From the NCBI RefSeq assembly GCF_904849725.1, contig NC_058523.1, positions 112,656,189 through 112,720,188 on the forward strand: DNA of 64,000 bases. The letters run 5' to 3'. The notes beneath the pieces were generated by a model. That model was not told where the DNA came from and did not search any database. It was given only the letters and a program-made list of their open reading frames with translations. Source of the stretch: Hordeum vulgare subsp. vulgare. Its lineage: Eukaryota; Streptophyta; Magnoliopsida; Poales; Poaceae. Below are positions 22,426 to 32,481 of this stretch, piece after piece (position 1 is the first letter of the stretch; each line of letters starts with the position of its first letter). The translations under genes and the position numbers were made by a program.

Positions 22426-24879
22426 CTAATGCACTTCTCTTAACAGTAGGGGGGTTAAAGACTCATATGAATATGCAGAGAACTGGTTTGAGGATTTATG
22501 AACATAATGATTTGAAGAGTAACGCTCATATTCATATTCCTTGTAGTTTCCCTGCATGTTAGACGCATTAGCACGGGTACGAGCATAATTTTGACCAGTT
22601 GAGGATTTTGATCCTCTTGGAGACTTTGGTCTCCTTGAGGATTTTGATCTGGGGTTTAGATTCTTCATTGGTGGTGTCATGAGGACATTCACCTGAAGAT
22701 TTTCAAGACAACTTTTTGGAACCCGGATTTTCCTCAAGGGAGGGCCATTCCTGCAGTTAGTCCCAACATATCGAGAAAATACTTCACCAGACTGATTTTT
22801 GAACAGTTTATAGTTGGAGTCAAATGACTCATCTGAGGAATAGGATAATTCACATGAAAAGCCAGTTAGATTGGATGGATCAAAAGGAGGCCCAGTAGCA
22901 GCAACCCATGAGGTTTTGGGATACTGCTCAGGTTTCCAATAAGATCCATCAGCATTTAATTTCCTCTCAAAGGCAATTCCTTCTTTCCTCGGGTTCCTGT
23001 TCAAGATCTGCTTTTTGAGCACATCACAAAGGGTTTGATGTCCTTTGAGGCTTTTGTATATGCCTGTCACATACAATTCCTTCAACCCTGCATTTTCATC
23101 AATAACATTTGTGTTTTCCTCAGGTGAGGAAATAGACACTACAGGTGCAGTTGAAGAATTCGTAGTAATAGAAGCATTTGATGATTCTGGTGAAGAATTA
23201 GCTGTTTTGCGTTCAATGCATTTAAGACATGGAGGAATGAATTCAGCTTGAGCAGCGCTGATCTGTTGAGCTAGTAATGAATCATTTTCCATACGAAGAT
23301 CATCATGAGAAATCCTCAGCTTCTCTAGATCAAGCTTCCTTTGAAGAAATTCATAGGAAAGTTTCTCATGATCAGCGAGTGTATCATAATGATCTTGAAG
23401 ATTATCAAATCTAAACTGAAGACTTTTCACATCTTCAGTGAGGATTTGAGTAAGATTCATTTCATCATTCAACAGATCATCACTTCAATTTAGCAGTTTC
23501 TGAAGCTTTTCCAGGACAGTTTGTTGTTTAGTGGCAATGATAGCAAGTTTACTGTAACTGGGTTTTTTATAATCATCAGGTTCACAGTCACTTGAATCAG
23601 AGGAGGAAGCATCATTCGGTACCTTTGAACCTTTTGCCATGAAGCAATAGGTTGGAGCGAAGTCATCAACATAGTCATCAGTGTGGATGGTGTTATCATC
23701 TTCTTCAAGGTTGAAGATTGACTTGCTCACGAAGGTGGTAGCCAGTGCAAGACTAGCCTGTCTGTATTCTGAGTCTTCATCAGAACCCTCTTCTTCATCA
23801 CATTCCTCTGATTCTGCCTCGGAATCCATTTCCTTGCCAATAAGTGCCCGAGCCTTTCTAAAACTAGTCTTCTTGTGCGATGAGGGCTTTGAAGATGAGG
23901 ATTTTGAAGATTTCTTCTTCTTCTTCGAGTCATCAGAACTGTCATCCTTGTATTTCTTCTTCTTTGATTCCTTTCCCCAACGAGGACAGTCAGCAATGTA
24001 ATGACCTGATTTCTTGCACTTGTGGCAGGTTCTTTTCTTGTAGTCCTCAGATGAAGATTATGATTTCCTCATGTCTCTTCTTGAAGATTTACCGAACTGG
24101 CCACGTCGTGTAAACCTGTGGAATTTCCTCACAAGAATTTCAAGCTCCTGTCCAAATTCTTTAGGATCACCAATGCTATCATCTGAATCTTCTTCTTCAG
24201 ATGAGGAAATTGCTCTAGCCTTCAGTGCACGTGGTCTAGAATAGCTTGATCCATATAAATCTTTCTTTTCTTCTAGCTGGAATTCATGAGTATTGAGTCT
24301 TTCGAGTATATCAGCTGGATTAAGCATCTTGTAGTCTGGTCTTTCTTGAATCATCAGTACTAAAGTATCAAATGAAGAATCCAAAGATCTTAGCAGTTTC
24401 TTCACAACTTCGTGATCAGTAATGTCTCGAGCTCCCAATGCTTGTAGTTCATTTGATATGTCAGTGAGGCGATCAAAAGTGTCTTGGCAGCTTTCATTGT
24501 CATGCCTCTTGAAGCGGTTGAAGAGATTGCGAAGAATATCAACACGAGAGTCACGCTGGGTTGATACTCCTTCATTTACTTTGCACAGTCTCTCCCAGAT
24601 CAGTGTTGCAGAGCCCAAAGCACTCACTCTTCCAAACTGGCCTGGGCTCAGATCGCCACAGATGATATTCTTCGCTTGAGAATCAAGTTGCTTGAGTTTC
24701 TTCACATCAGCAGCAAAGACACTAGCAGAGATGATGGGAACGCCATGTTCCACAATATACCAGAGATCATTATCAATAGCTTGTAGATGCATTTGCATCT
24801 TGTTCTTCCAGAAGGGAAAGTTCTTTCCTTCGAAAGTAGGACATCCTGCAGTCACCTTAAACATGCCTGCAGTCGACAT
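22426..24879 (-). pseudogene. gag of SIRE-type Copia copy 1, broken
   Basis: It begins at the ATG ending at 24879 (MSTAGMFKVTAGCPTFEGKN), 67 bp inside the 5' LTR. The first 270 codons are the UBN2-type Copia gag (FPFWKNKMQMHLQAIDNDLW). They are followed by a CCHC knuckle CHKCKKSGHYIADC near 24010, a Ser/Lys/Glu-rich acidic stretch, a coiled coil around 23440-23270 and a basic C-terminus. A stop interrupts it at 24058, and again at 23485. The length, more than 800 codons, is typical of SIRE-lineage gag and about twice that of Angela-type gag. Confidence 0.88.
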
Positions 24880-24933
24880 AACTAAAACTCTAGGTGGTTA
24901 AAACAAAATCACACAGAACAAGGGAGTACCTTG

Positions 24934-24945
24934 CTCTGATACCAA
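24934..24945 (-). promoter_or_regulatory. Primer binding site (initiator tRNA-Met), Copia copy 1
   Basis: Minus-strand TTGGTATCAGAG lies one base after the TTCA end of the 5' LTR. It is complementary to the 3' end of plant initiator tRNA-Met, as in most Copia elements, and proves the minus orientation. Confidence 0.88.
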
Positions 24946-24946
24946 C

Positions 24947-26361
24947 TGAATGTGCGTTATATCGACTAGAGGGGGGTGAATAGGAGATTTTTAGAATTTC
25001 ATCACTGAGGAAATTCCTTTTGAGGAAATTCCTTACTGATGACTAACTTACATAGGAAACAGTAAAGGATCAGAAGTGCAAAGTTTCACAACAACAGTTT
25101 TTCAGTGTGAGGAATGTGGAAACAGATTGCACAGTGAGCAGGCACGCAGAAAACAGATGAGGATTAACTAGCGTGAAGAATTTGGGGTTGAGGAATTTCA
25201 GAGAAAGTCTTCAGCAAATTCTTCAAACAGTAATAGTGGAAGTCATCAACACATAATCTGAGGAAAGTAAGGAGTTGAGGAATTAGAACCCGATTCACAT
25301 CGAAGACAGTAGTTGATGACCCAGTTCCAACTGCTGTGACAGTTGTACATCTGGTTTGGAGCGGCTTGGTATTGAAACCAAAGGACACACAGTCCCGGGA
25401 CACACAGTCCCTACTGTGTTCTCCTTGGGGTAAGAACACACAGTCCTCGCCCAACACTCGTGGTAAGTCTTCAGGGCAGACTTCCAAACCCTCACAAACT
25501 TGGTCACCCGACGATTCACAATTGACTGCTGGATTGCTCTAGACCATGACGCCTAACCGTCTGGAGGATACACAGTCCTCAAAGGTAAAAGGCTTCAGTC
25601 CCACACAGGAACAACTTCTTCAGTGATGCTCAATCACTTGGTTCTAGGTTTGTGGTTTCGGTGTATGGGGTATTTTCTCACTGATGAATTACTCTCGAAG
25701 ACTCGGAGGAATTGGGTTGCTCTTATGACAAGTGTCAGTTTCTAACGGAGCAACCACCCAGCTAATGGTTGTGGGGGCGGCTATTTATAGCCTGGGAGCA
25801 TCCCGACATGATTTGACACTAATGCCCTTAAATAATATGACCGTTGGTGTGGATAAGACCAATGATGTGGCATGGCTATCGAAACGGTCGGAACCCTCAA
25901 CTGTGAGGGTCCTCATGTCACCCGTATTCCTCACTTGAGGCTTTTGGTAGGATTAGGCTTGGGTTGAGCATCATGAGGAAATTTATTCCAAAGTGTAACT
26001 TCGACCCCCTTTAACAGTACAGTGTTCCTATTATTCAAGTGTGAAGAAAATAAAACAGAAAGAGTAAATCTTCATGCTTCAAAGTCTTCAAAATGATTTT
26101 CTTCAGGACACTCCGAATTCCTCAATTTCAATATCTTCATGAGGAATATCAATTTCATCGCAGATTCTTCGCGATTCAATTCTTCAGCTTCAGACCAATT
26201 TCTTCAACCGAAGATATACATTTTTAGGGGTCGATATTCTTCAAATATCTCAAACTCCTCAGTGACTTATAGATCCTGGGTACACTCATAAACACATTAG
26301 ATACTTAACCTATAAGTCTTCAAACCACCAAAATCACTAAGGGGCACTAGATGCACTTACA
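24947..26361 (-). repeat. 5' LTR of SIRE-type Copia copy 1
   Basis: 1,415 bp. It differs from the 3' LTR by about 36 substitutions and a 15-bp tandem duplication around 25018-25032 (GAGGAAATTCCTTTT). The promoter TATAAATA lies on the minus strand at plus 25782-25789, so transcription would start near 25755. Confidence 0.93.
25782..25789 (-). promoter_or_regulatory. TATA box of the SIRE-type 5' LTR
   Basis: Minus-strand CTATAAATAG in the middle of the 5' LTR, conserved at 12775-12782 in the partner LTR. Copy 2 has TAATAAATAG at the same place (57793-57802). It is the expected U3/R promoter. Confidence 0.65.
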
Positions 26362-26366
26362 ACTGG

Positions 26367-27764
26367 CAATTCATCAGCTCACTAGAAGCGAATGGCAGCC
26401 GATGTTGTACCGAGCTAAGAAGGTGGTGCCGGCGTGGCAGCGGGGACTAGTCACAAAACTTGGGCGTCTAATCCTTGTCAAATCAGTCATGTCTGCTAGG
26501 GCAATTCAAGACTTAATGATCCTCAATGCTCCCATGTGGGTTTTTGAAGAGCTGAACAAATGGATGAAAGCTTTCTTCTGGAAGGCGCGGGAAGAAGTTA
26601 ATGGAGGACAATGCTTGGTTGCGTAGAAGAATATCTGTCAGCCAGTTAGTTTCGGTGGCCTTGGAGTGAAAGACTTGCAGCACCAAGCGCTGGCTCTGCG
26701 AGTAAGGTGGGAATGGCTTCACAGATCGGACTGTGAAAAACCATGACAAGGTATCCCTCCAATTGTGGACAAGGAGGCCAGACAGGTGTTCGATAGCTTG
26801 GTCAAGATCACTGTTGGGGATGGCACGCGGACGCTTTTCTGGCGACATAGGTGGATACATGGATTCACGGTTGTTGGGATTGCCCCCATGGTTGGTTGCC
26901 TTGTAGATCAACGAACCAGAAATAGGCGTACCATTCAACAAGCCTTATGCGACTCAAGTTGGGCCAGCGACATGCATGGGGACCTGAATTTCTCTGCGCA
27001 CATTCAGCTCATTCACTTGCAGCACGCGATCGCCACGGTGCACACTGACCCCCAACACCCCCGACGCCTTCGAGTGGCCAAGTGATACATCGGGATCATA
27101 CACAGCCATATCGGTCTACAATAGACTTTGCCAGGGCCTCTAGCGGGCTCCTTTTGCTGCATGCATCTGGCGAAGCTGGGCACCTCTGAAATGCAAGATA
27201 CATGTTTGGCTCGCTGTGCAGCACCGAATATGGACATCCGATTGCCGGACGGGACATGGGCTGCAAGATAGCCCTTCAGCATGCTACATTTGCTTCCAAG
27301 ACAAGGATACCGCGGAACACATTCACATCGGTTGCAGCTATGCTAAAAATGTCTGGTATTGCTGTTTGACCTCCCTGAACATCAAAGTGCGACAACCGGA
27401 ACCGCAAGACCACATTCTCGAATGGTGGCTTCAAGCCCGAGAGACCTTCCAGGGAGCCAACAAGAGAGGATTTGACACTTCGATAATTGCTGCCGCATAG
27501 TCACTTTGGAAACAAAGGAACCCAAGGGTGTCCAACCGTTCGGATCAATTCAAAACCGCAATCCAATTGTATGATGAAGGAAGTTCGTGAGTGGAAAGAG
27601 GCAGTGCTAGGAGTTGATGTTCTCAGTCTTTTTGTGAGAAAGTAGGCCTAGTTTCTTTGAATGTGGACGTTGAGTTGTATTGCTTGCTGTGATGCCCGCA
27701 TCACTAGAAAGCTCTTTTATATGTTCTTTCTTTTCTGTAAAATTATGATACGTCGCCTACTCTC
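26367..27764 (+). pseudogene. LINE ORF2 fragment 3 (RT thumb, zf-RVT region), broken
   Basis: Continuation of the LINE after the Copia. It has the block RAKKVVPAWQRGLVTKLGRL and VFEELNKWMKAFFWKAR at 26430-26590, the GLGVKDLQHQALALR block, and WRHRWIHG near 26840. At 27250-27350 there is a zf-RVT-like Cys/His cluster (CYICFQDKDTAEHIHIGC). Stops follow VNGGQCLVA (26624), CEKP (26744) and RRLRVAK (27083), with further stops and frame changes after that. The tail TACGTCGCCTACTCTC followed by A8 is the 3' end. Confidence 0.87.
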
Positions 27765-27773
27765 AAAAAAAAT

Positions 27774-27786
27774 TGTTCGTCACAGC
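27774..27786. repeat. LINE-1 target-site duplication, right copy
   Basis: TGTTCGTCACAGC, partner of 5670-5682. It marks the pre-insertion G6PDH 3' sequence, 52 bp from the stop codon. Confidence 0.88.
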
Positions 27787-27837
27787 TTGATTGAGCCTGA
27801 GTAGAGTGCATAGGCCGTAGCCAATGGGCAGAGCTTG
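27787..27837 (-). other. G6PDH: Remaining proximal G6PDH 3' UTR
   Basis: The 51 bp between the stop codon and the LINE target duplication hold no polyadenylation motif. Any transcript must now end inside the antisense LINE sequence or read further; see 5588-5669 for the original continuation. Confidence 0.6.
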
Positions 27838-30467
27838 CTACAAGGATCCGTCGCTGCTGATGTCCCCCCACCTGACGTTGTAGTTGGCGGCGAGGTAGTG
27901 CGCGCCGACAGGACCCCGGCTGCCGTACGGGTAGAGCTCGGGCGCCACCCTCTTGTCCTCGAGCTCCCTGAGCACGGGCGTGAAGATGGCCCAGGCCGCG
28001 TCGAGCTCGTCGCTCCGGATGAAGAGCCGGCGCTCCCCCTCCATGGCGTCCAGGAGGAGCCGCTCGTACGCGTCCGGTATCTCCCGCTGGTACCTCTCGG
28101 AGTAGAAGAGGTTGAGGTTGCTGCTGTCGAGCCTCATCCCGAGCCCGGGCACCTTGTTGTTGATCTTGAGGTAGATGGCCTCGTCGGGCTGCACCCGGAG
28201 CACCAGCTCGTTGGTGGCCATGTCCAGGTCCGTCCCCACGTTCCCGCGGTAGAGGTTCCCGGGCACGCGCCGGAACTGCACCCTGATCTCCGCGCGCCGG
28301 GTGTGCAGCGCCTTGCCGGCCTTCATCAGGAACGGCACCCCGTCCCACCGCGCGTTGTCGATGAAGAGCGCCGCCGCCGCGAAGGTCGGGGTCACGCTGT
28401 CGTTGGGCACCATCGGGTCGTCCACGTAGGCCGGGAACGACTTGCCGCCGCGCGTGTGGCCCTTGTACTGCCCCACCACCACGTCCTCCAGCTTCAGCTG
28501 CCTCATCGATCGCAACACTTTCACCTGAAGAAGCAGAGCACCCAATTTAGTCTGGCTATAGTACGTCTGACCGATCATGCTGCTCTGCTACACATACTAC
28601 CTTCTCGTTGCGGATGTCCTCGGCGGCGAGGCTGACCGGAGTCTCCATGGCGAACAGGGCCAGTATCTGCAGCAAGTGGTTCTGCATGATGTCGCGGATG
28701 ATCCCGTAGTTGTCGAAGTAGCTGCAATGCAAACCAACAAAGAAACCGTTATCTACATGTTGAATCCATTGCCTAATTAATGAACATTCTTATCAGATCC
28801 GACTGGACGCCGGAGCAGCGCAGACCCGCCTCGACCCTCAGTGCCGAAGTCTTCGGAGAATATGAGCTGCACATTCCGAATGTAGTCCCTCGACCACAAT
28901 GGCTGGAACACAAGGTTGGAGAAACGGAGGACCGACAGGTTTTCGACCAGCTCCTTGCCCAGATAATGGTCAATCCTGTCACATTTCCGCTGTCAAATCC
29001 TAAGAAATAGGGCGAGTCTCTGCAAACACTCTGCATTTATATGTTACCTGAAGATTTGTTCCTCCTCTAAATACATTTTCAGGGATCTGGTAAGCTCCCC
29101 CGAGGACTCAGAATCGCGGCCGAATGGCTTCTCCACTATAAACCTCGTCCAGCCACTCCCACCCGGCAGTGAAGCGGTGCGGCTGGCAGATCTTACCACG
29201 TCCACGAATATATTTGGTGGAATAGACAAGTAGAACAACCTGTTTGGTAGCTTCCCAGCCTGATTGATGACAAACATTTGGCCTCAACTCCTTTTTCTAT
29301 GCAATATTTTCCATGAATTCTGCAGTGCAATTACTCCTACTTGGTATCTCTTTTTCTGTGCGAATAATTACTTGGTAGCATTTCATCGTACAGGGCTAGA
29401 AAAATTATGTGCTATGAATTCGGGATTACCTCTTTTTCTGTAAGCTTTCTGTCTAATTCGCGAAATCCTTCCTCTGAGTTGTACTGTCCGGACTGATAGA
29501 AGCATCTCTTCAGAAATTTATCCATCTTTTCACTGCAGTTCGCCCTGTTTCGCCATTCGAATATGATGTGTTACATTCTGAATATGTGCCCAGAGATTCA
29601 AAATACATATGGACCTCTACGACAATGGACAACATAAATTGAGTTGACCTTTTTTTATGGATAAATTGGATAGACGTAATGCAAAATCAGACAAATATTT
29701 GAGGATACATTGTGCCATGCCATTGTACGTGTTGCTATTTTCATTACTACCAAAATTGGCTCAAAATAGATCAGATAACACAGGCAAAACCAACACAGAC
29801 GACTCGCATAGCATAGGGAGGGAGGGACCAAGTATGAAGATTTGTAAGCAGTACCTCTGATCAATCCGACAGGTTAGGGTCATGCTAATCATGTTCCTGA
29901 GCTCTTCATCGCTCATTTTGCTACGAGCATAACCAAAGACTGTAAAATGCTGCATTAACAGAGGTTAACTAAAGCAAATCGCTACCATGCTCCAAAGCCC
30001 AAACTGAAGAACCACACAAAGTTAACTGAAACCTCGGGGAGCCAGTCCTCGTAGAACAAGGCGAAGAGCGCCGGGAAGATCTTCTTCTTGGCAAGATCAC
30101 CGGAGGCTCCGACGACTGTGATGCTGACGGTGTTCCCTCCCTGCTCCGTCGCCGGGCCTCCAGCTCCAGACGGCTTAGCATCTAGCACCCCTGCAACAAC
30201 CACCTCTCGGTACAATATTCTTGTACAAGCAGCAGTGAGTTCAGACTTCAGACAGCCGTGCTAGTTGCACGTCCGAGTACCATCGTTGAAGGAGGCCCCG
30301 ATCTGCGGGTGCCCATTTGAGGACTTCGCCGTGAGAAGGCACCTTCTTCCTGCAGCATGGATCCTCTGAGGTGGGCAATGGCGGTGCGGTTTGGTGCTTG
30401 GATTGGACGGGTGGACAGAGGAGAAGGCGGCAGGATGGAGATGGAAGCGTAAGTCGATGGCGGCCAT
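27838..30467 (-). CDS. G6PDH: Plastid glucose-6-phosphate 1-dehydrogenase, complete, eight exons
   Basis: Oxidises glucose 6-phosphate to 6-phosphogluconolactone with NADP, the entry step of the oxidative pentose phosphate pathway. Exons on the minus strand: 30467-30281, 30190-30033, 29949-29855, 29544-29430, 29259-29048, 28975-28826, 28721-28601 and 28524-27838; 1,725 bp, 574 residues, no internal stop. All introns are GT-AG; intron 6 has a weak donor (GG|GTCTGC). Residues 1-62 look like a plastid transit peptide ([10 protein letters not shown]; Ser/Pro/Arg-rich, few acidic). Motifs: NADP site [10 protein letters not shown] at 90-99, EKPFG at 228-232, active site RIDHYLGKE at 256-264, catalytic His 321 in MQNHLLQ. 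Cys142 and Cys150, eight apart, match the redox cysteines of light-inactivated plastid isoforms. Length matches the family (about 575). The start ATG has a good context (ACCCAATGG). The gene sits between two LINEs. Alternatives are only other plastid isoform classes. Confidence 0.96.
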
Positions 30468-30855
30468 TGGGTCAAGAAGGAAACAAGAATAGTTGAGAGT
30501 ATCAAACTATCAATCCATCTGAATCTGATGTGGAGAAAATGATTTGGATGCTTGGCTCTGACGAATGGGGCTTCGATGTTCTTGATAATTGCTTGTTGAC
30601 ACTGGGGCTGAGAGATTGAGGGCAGTGGTCCAAGCACGTGTGGTCATAAATAATTCCATCAATCAAATATTCCAAAAGATGGTAATTGCTTGATTTGCTT
30701 CAAGATATTTCTTTCCTCTCCTTATTTTCCTTTTCTTTTCGGCATGCAGTACATACGCATACGATACATACAGTCACATCTACAAACACCCACCCATTTT
30801 CTATCCATATGAGCGTCTTCGACAGACTCAACTGACACATTTTCTTGATGAAATG
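30468..30855 (-). promoter_or_regulatory. G6PDH: G6PDH 5' UTR and what remains of its proximal promoter
   Basis: About 390 bp lie between the ATG and the second LINE. A G-box CACGTG sits at 30635-30640, 168 bp upstream of the ATG, and an AT-rich ATTATTTATG lies just above it. The G-box lies on the gene side of that TATA-like motif, so the motif may not be the real TATA box. CT-rich sequence at 30705-30740 is another possible core region. The part 30745-30840 (cacatctacaaacacccacc…ccatatgagcg) resembles a common Triticeae repeat terminus, so the promoter may already be partly transposon-derived. Confidence 0.45.
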
Positions 30856-31089
30856 GACTAGTCCTTCTCTCCGTGTGACTAGTCCTTCTCTAGGTCTCTC
30901 CCTGTCGTGCGCCACTCCGACGTCGGCGTCCACCCTCCCCGCCGTTGGCTACTCCAGCTACGCCGTCCACCCCCTTAATTCCGCCCGTCACTCCGACCGC
31001 GGCGCCTCTCTTCCACCCCTTCCTCGCCGCCCCCCCTCCCCCGGGGCCGGCCATGTCGTCATACCTGAGATCCATTAACTCCTCCTTCC

Positions 31090-31483
31090 ATGGGCGTGAG
31101 CGACCCATCGTTCTGGCCTGGGTATCTCCTCGGCGCCAGAGAAGTCGGCGATCGACACTGCGCCGACGACGCACAAAGCCCCGGGCGCAGAAGTCGAGTC
31201 GTGCGGGCGCGTGGTGCCATGGCAAGAAGTTGCGTCGTCCAAGAAGACCATGTGGAAGCGCAGGCATGGCGTCGGTTTGCAGGCATGGCGTCGGTTTGCA
31301 GGAGGTGGCGCCGGCCTCTCGCCCCCTCCCCCCACCCGACCCGCAAGGAAGTTGACCCCAAGATGCGTGACAAGTGCTTCACGTGCTTGGAGAAGGGGCA
31401 CTACCGGAGCGACTGCACGAACGATGTCGTGTGCTTTCATTGCAGCCTACCCGACCATGAGGCGAAGGACTGCAAGAGGCCGC
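31090..31483 (+). pseudogene. LINE 2 ORF1, part with two CCHC knuckles
   Basis: The frame encodes CFTCLEKGHYRSDC followed by CFHCSLPDHEAKDC (about 31374-31475), two CCHC knuckles separated by a short linker, as in plant LINE ORF1 RNA-binding proteins. The Gypsy element enters after Lys-Arg-Pro. Removing it gives a continuous reading into 54389 (Arg-Ser-Pro-Ser-Leu-Lys-Asp-Glu-Leu-Arg-Arg-Glu), which is typical of this ORF. An internal duplication of GGCATGGCGTCGGTTTGCA occurs at 31262-31299. Confidence 0.8.
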
Positions 31484-32056
31484 TCTCGTGGGAATGAACC
31501 TGACAGTAGAGGTGAGGGGTACGAAAGGAGAGGACAGAGTCCTAGCTACAGCAAGCTTGTACACAAGATGTATGAGTTCAGGCCCCTCTCGTGGAGGTAA
31601 CACCCTACATCTCAGTGCTCGGGAGCTCTTGCGGTGTGGAATGTGTGTTACAGGGGGTGTGAACCCTTGTGCAAGAGGGGAGGGCGGCTTATATAGAGTG
31701 CGCTGCTCCTCATCAATACCAGGCAACCAAGGGTTTGATCAATGGAGTTTTAAGGCCTACGTTACTGATAGCGTACGTAATTAATGTTACTTATGACGAC
31801 CAACCGAACGCTCGCCTATTGGCCTCCCTGGAGTGGCTTCTGGTCTTCTGCGTCGACTGGCTTCTGGTTCTTCCGAGTGGAAGTTGATTGTCGAGTGAAT
31901 GGGGAGATTCTCCGAGTGATTGCTTACCGAGTGATTCAGACGCTATCGCTATCCAGTCGGAGTCCTCCTTGTAGTCTTCAAGTTTTTAATAATGTGCCCT
32001 TAGGTAGGACATGTAGGTCAGGCCTATGGCCCTACCCTAGGTACATATCCCCATCA
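31484..32056 (-). repeat. 3' LTR of the Tat-type Gypsy
   Basis: 573 bp, aligning throughout with 53809-54384. In element orientation it begins TGATGGGGATATG. Its far end is ACGAGA here but CGACA in the 5' LTR. Confidence 0.9.
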
Positions 32057-32473
32057 TTAGCCCTCGAATGGATCGGGGTTCGAGTGAGGATGGGGTCGAT
32101 GCAAATTTTATCGAGGCATACAAATCTTGAACGCGCTTTGGGGCTTAGTAGAATTGTGCGTCGATTGAAGTCTTCGTCATTCACCGTGATCTATTCTGCT
32201 GTGAAGTACGTCCGAGTGAATTTGAGCATTGAGGTTTATCCGAGTGACTAACAGGATCTTGAGATGTGACGGATCACTTTGTCTGGTCCGGATTTCACAG
32301 GATTCGAAATTTAGGTTAGCACGCACTGCAGTGTGATGACGCAACAACGAGGGCAATTGGGATAATGACGCCTCGATCATCGTGTCGCCCTTATCGCCAG
32401 GTATCGCGCATCCTCTGTTATCGGGATATTCACAGATCCGGCGGGCCCAACAGTCAGTGACTCACTCGGACAA
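32057..32473 (+). other. Upstream region of the antisense gene
   Basis: Noncoding sequence between the 3' LTR and the TATA box of the antisense gene. It is rich in CGAGTG words that also fill the introns and the 72-bp array. It presumably holds the distal promoter. No other feature is seen. Confidence 0.5.
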
Positions 32474-32481
32474 TTATAAAT
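32474..32481 (+). promoter_or_regulatory. TATA box of the antisense gene in the Gypsy element
   Basis: TTATAAAT within CAATTATAAATCC lies 107 bp upstream of the ATG at 32588. It is followed by ATTAGGGTTGGAGC and a CT-rich leader. The spacing is that of an ordinary plant gene, oriented opposite to the retrotransposon's own transcript. Confidence 0.6.

Larger units (their letters stand above)
11955..26361 (-). mobile_element. Full-length SIRE/Maximus-type Copia element, copy 1
   Basis: A 14,407-bp LTR retrotransposon on the minus strand. The LTRs are 11955-13354 (3') and 24947-26361 (5'), TGTAAG…TTCA in element orientation. The primer site TTGGTATCAGAGC (initiator tRNA-Met type) adjoins the 5' LTR and a purine tract AAAATGGGGAGA precedes the 3' LTR. 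Order in element direction: long gag, protease, integrase, reverse transcriptase, RNase H, then an unusual accessory gene with its own promoter, then the 3' LTR. The long coiled-coil gag and the extra ORF in the env position are characteristic of the SIRE/Maximus lineage. The LTRs differ at about 36 sites plus a 15-bp duplication at 25018-25032, roughly 2.5%, indicating a moderately recent insertion. Coding regions carry several stops. Confidence 0.92.
11950..26366. repeat. ACTGG target-site duplication of SIRE-type Copia copy 1
   Basis: ACTGG at 11950-11954, just left of the element's TGAAAG start, is repeated at 26362-26366, just right of its TTACA end. With one copy removed the LINE reading frame is continuous (…Gly-Ile-Gln-Leu then Ala-Ile-His-Gln). 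Confidence 0.93.
5683..27772 (+). mobile_element. 5'-truncated L1-type LINE, split by Sukkula and a Copia element
   Basis: A non-LTR retrotransposon on the plus strand. It lacks ORF1 and the endonuclease (5' truncation) and ends in a short poly(A) at 27765-27772. Three pieces remain: 5683-6093, 10946-11954 and 26367-27772, together about 2.8 kb. Removing the Sukkula LTR with one TCCTT copy rejoins the reverse-transcriptase reading frame exactly (codons for Glu-Phe-Leu then Gly-Val-Gln). Removing the Copia with one ACTGG copy does the same. The element lies antisense to G6PDH, 65 bp past its stop codon. Confidence 0.9.

Noticed and set aside
24929..24950. tRNA gene-like match at the LTR edge
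   Set aside because: Only the 12-13 bases complementary to the tRNA 3' end are present; this is a primer binding site, not a tRNA gene.
27835..28635. A 266-codon plus-strand open frame across the last G6PDH exon
   Set aside because: It is the mirror of a GC-rich exon with strong minus-strand homology. Its Val/Pro/His-rich content has no motif, and it crosses the exon-intron boundary.
31374..31475. CCHC zinc-knuckle protein as a host gene
   Set aside because: The reading continues after the Gypsy insertion into typical LINE ORF1 sequence, and the same LINE's endonuclease follows.
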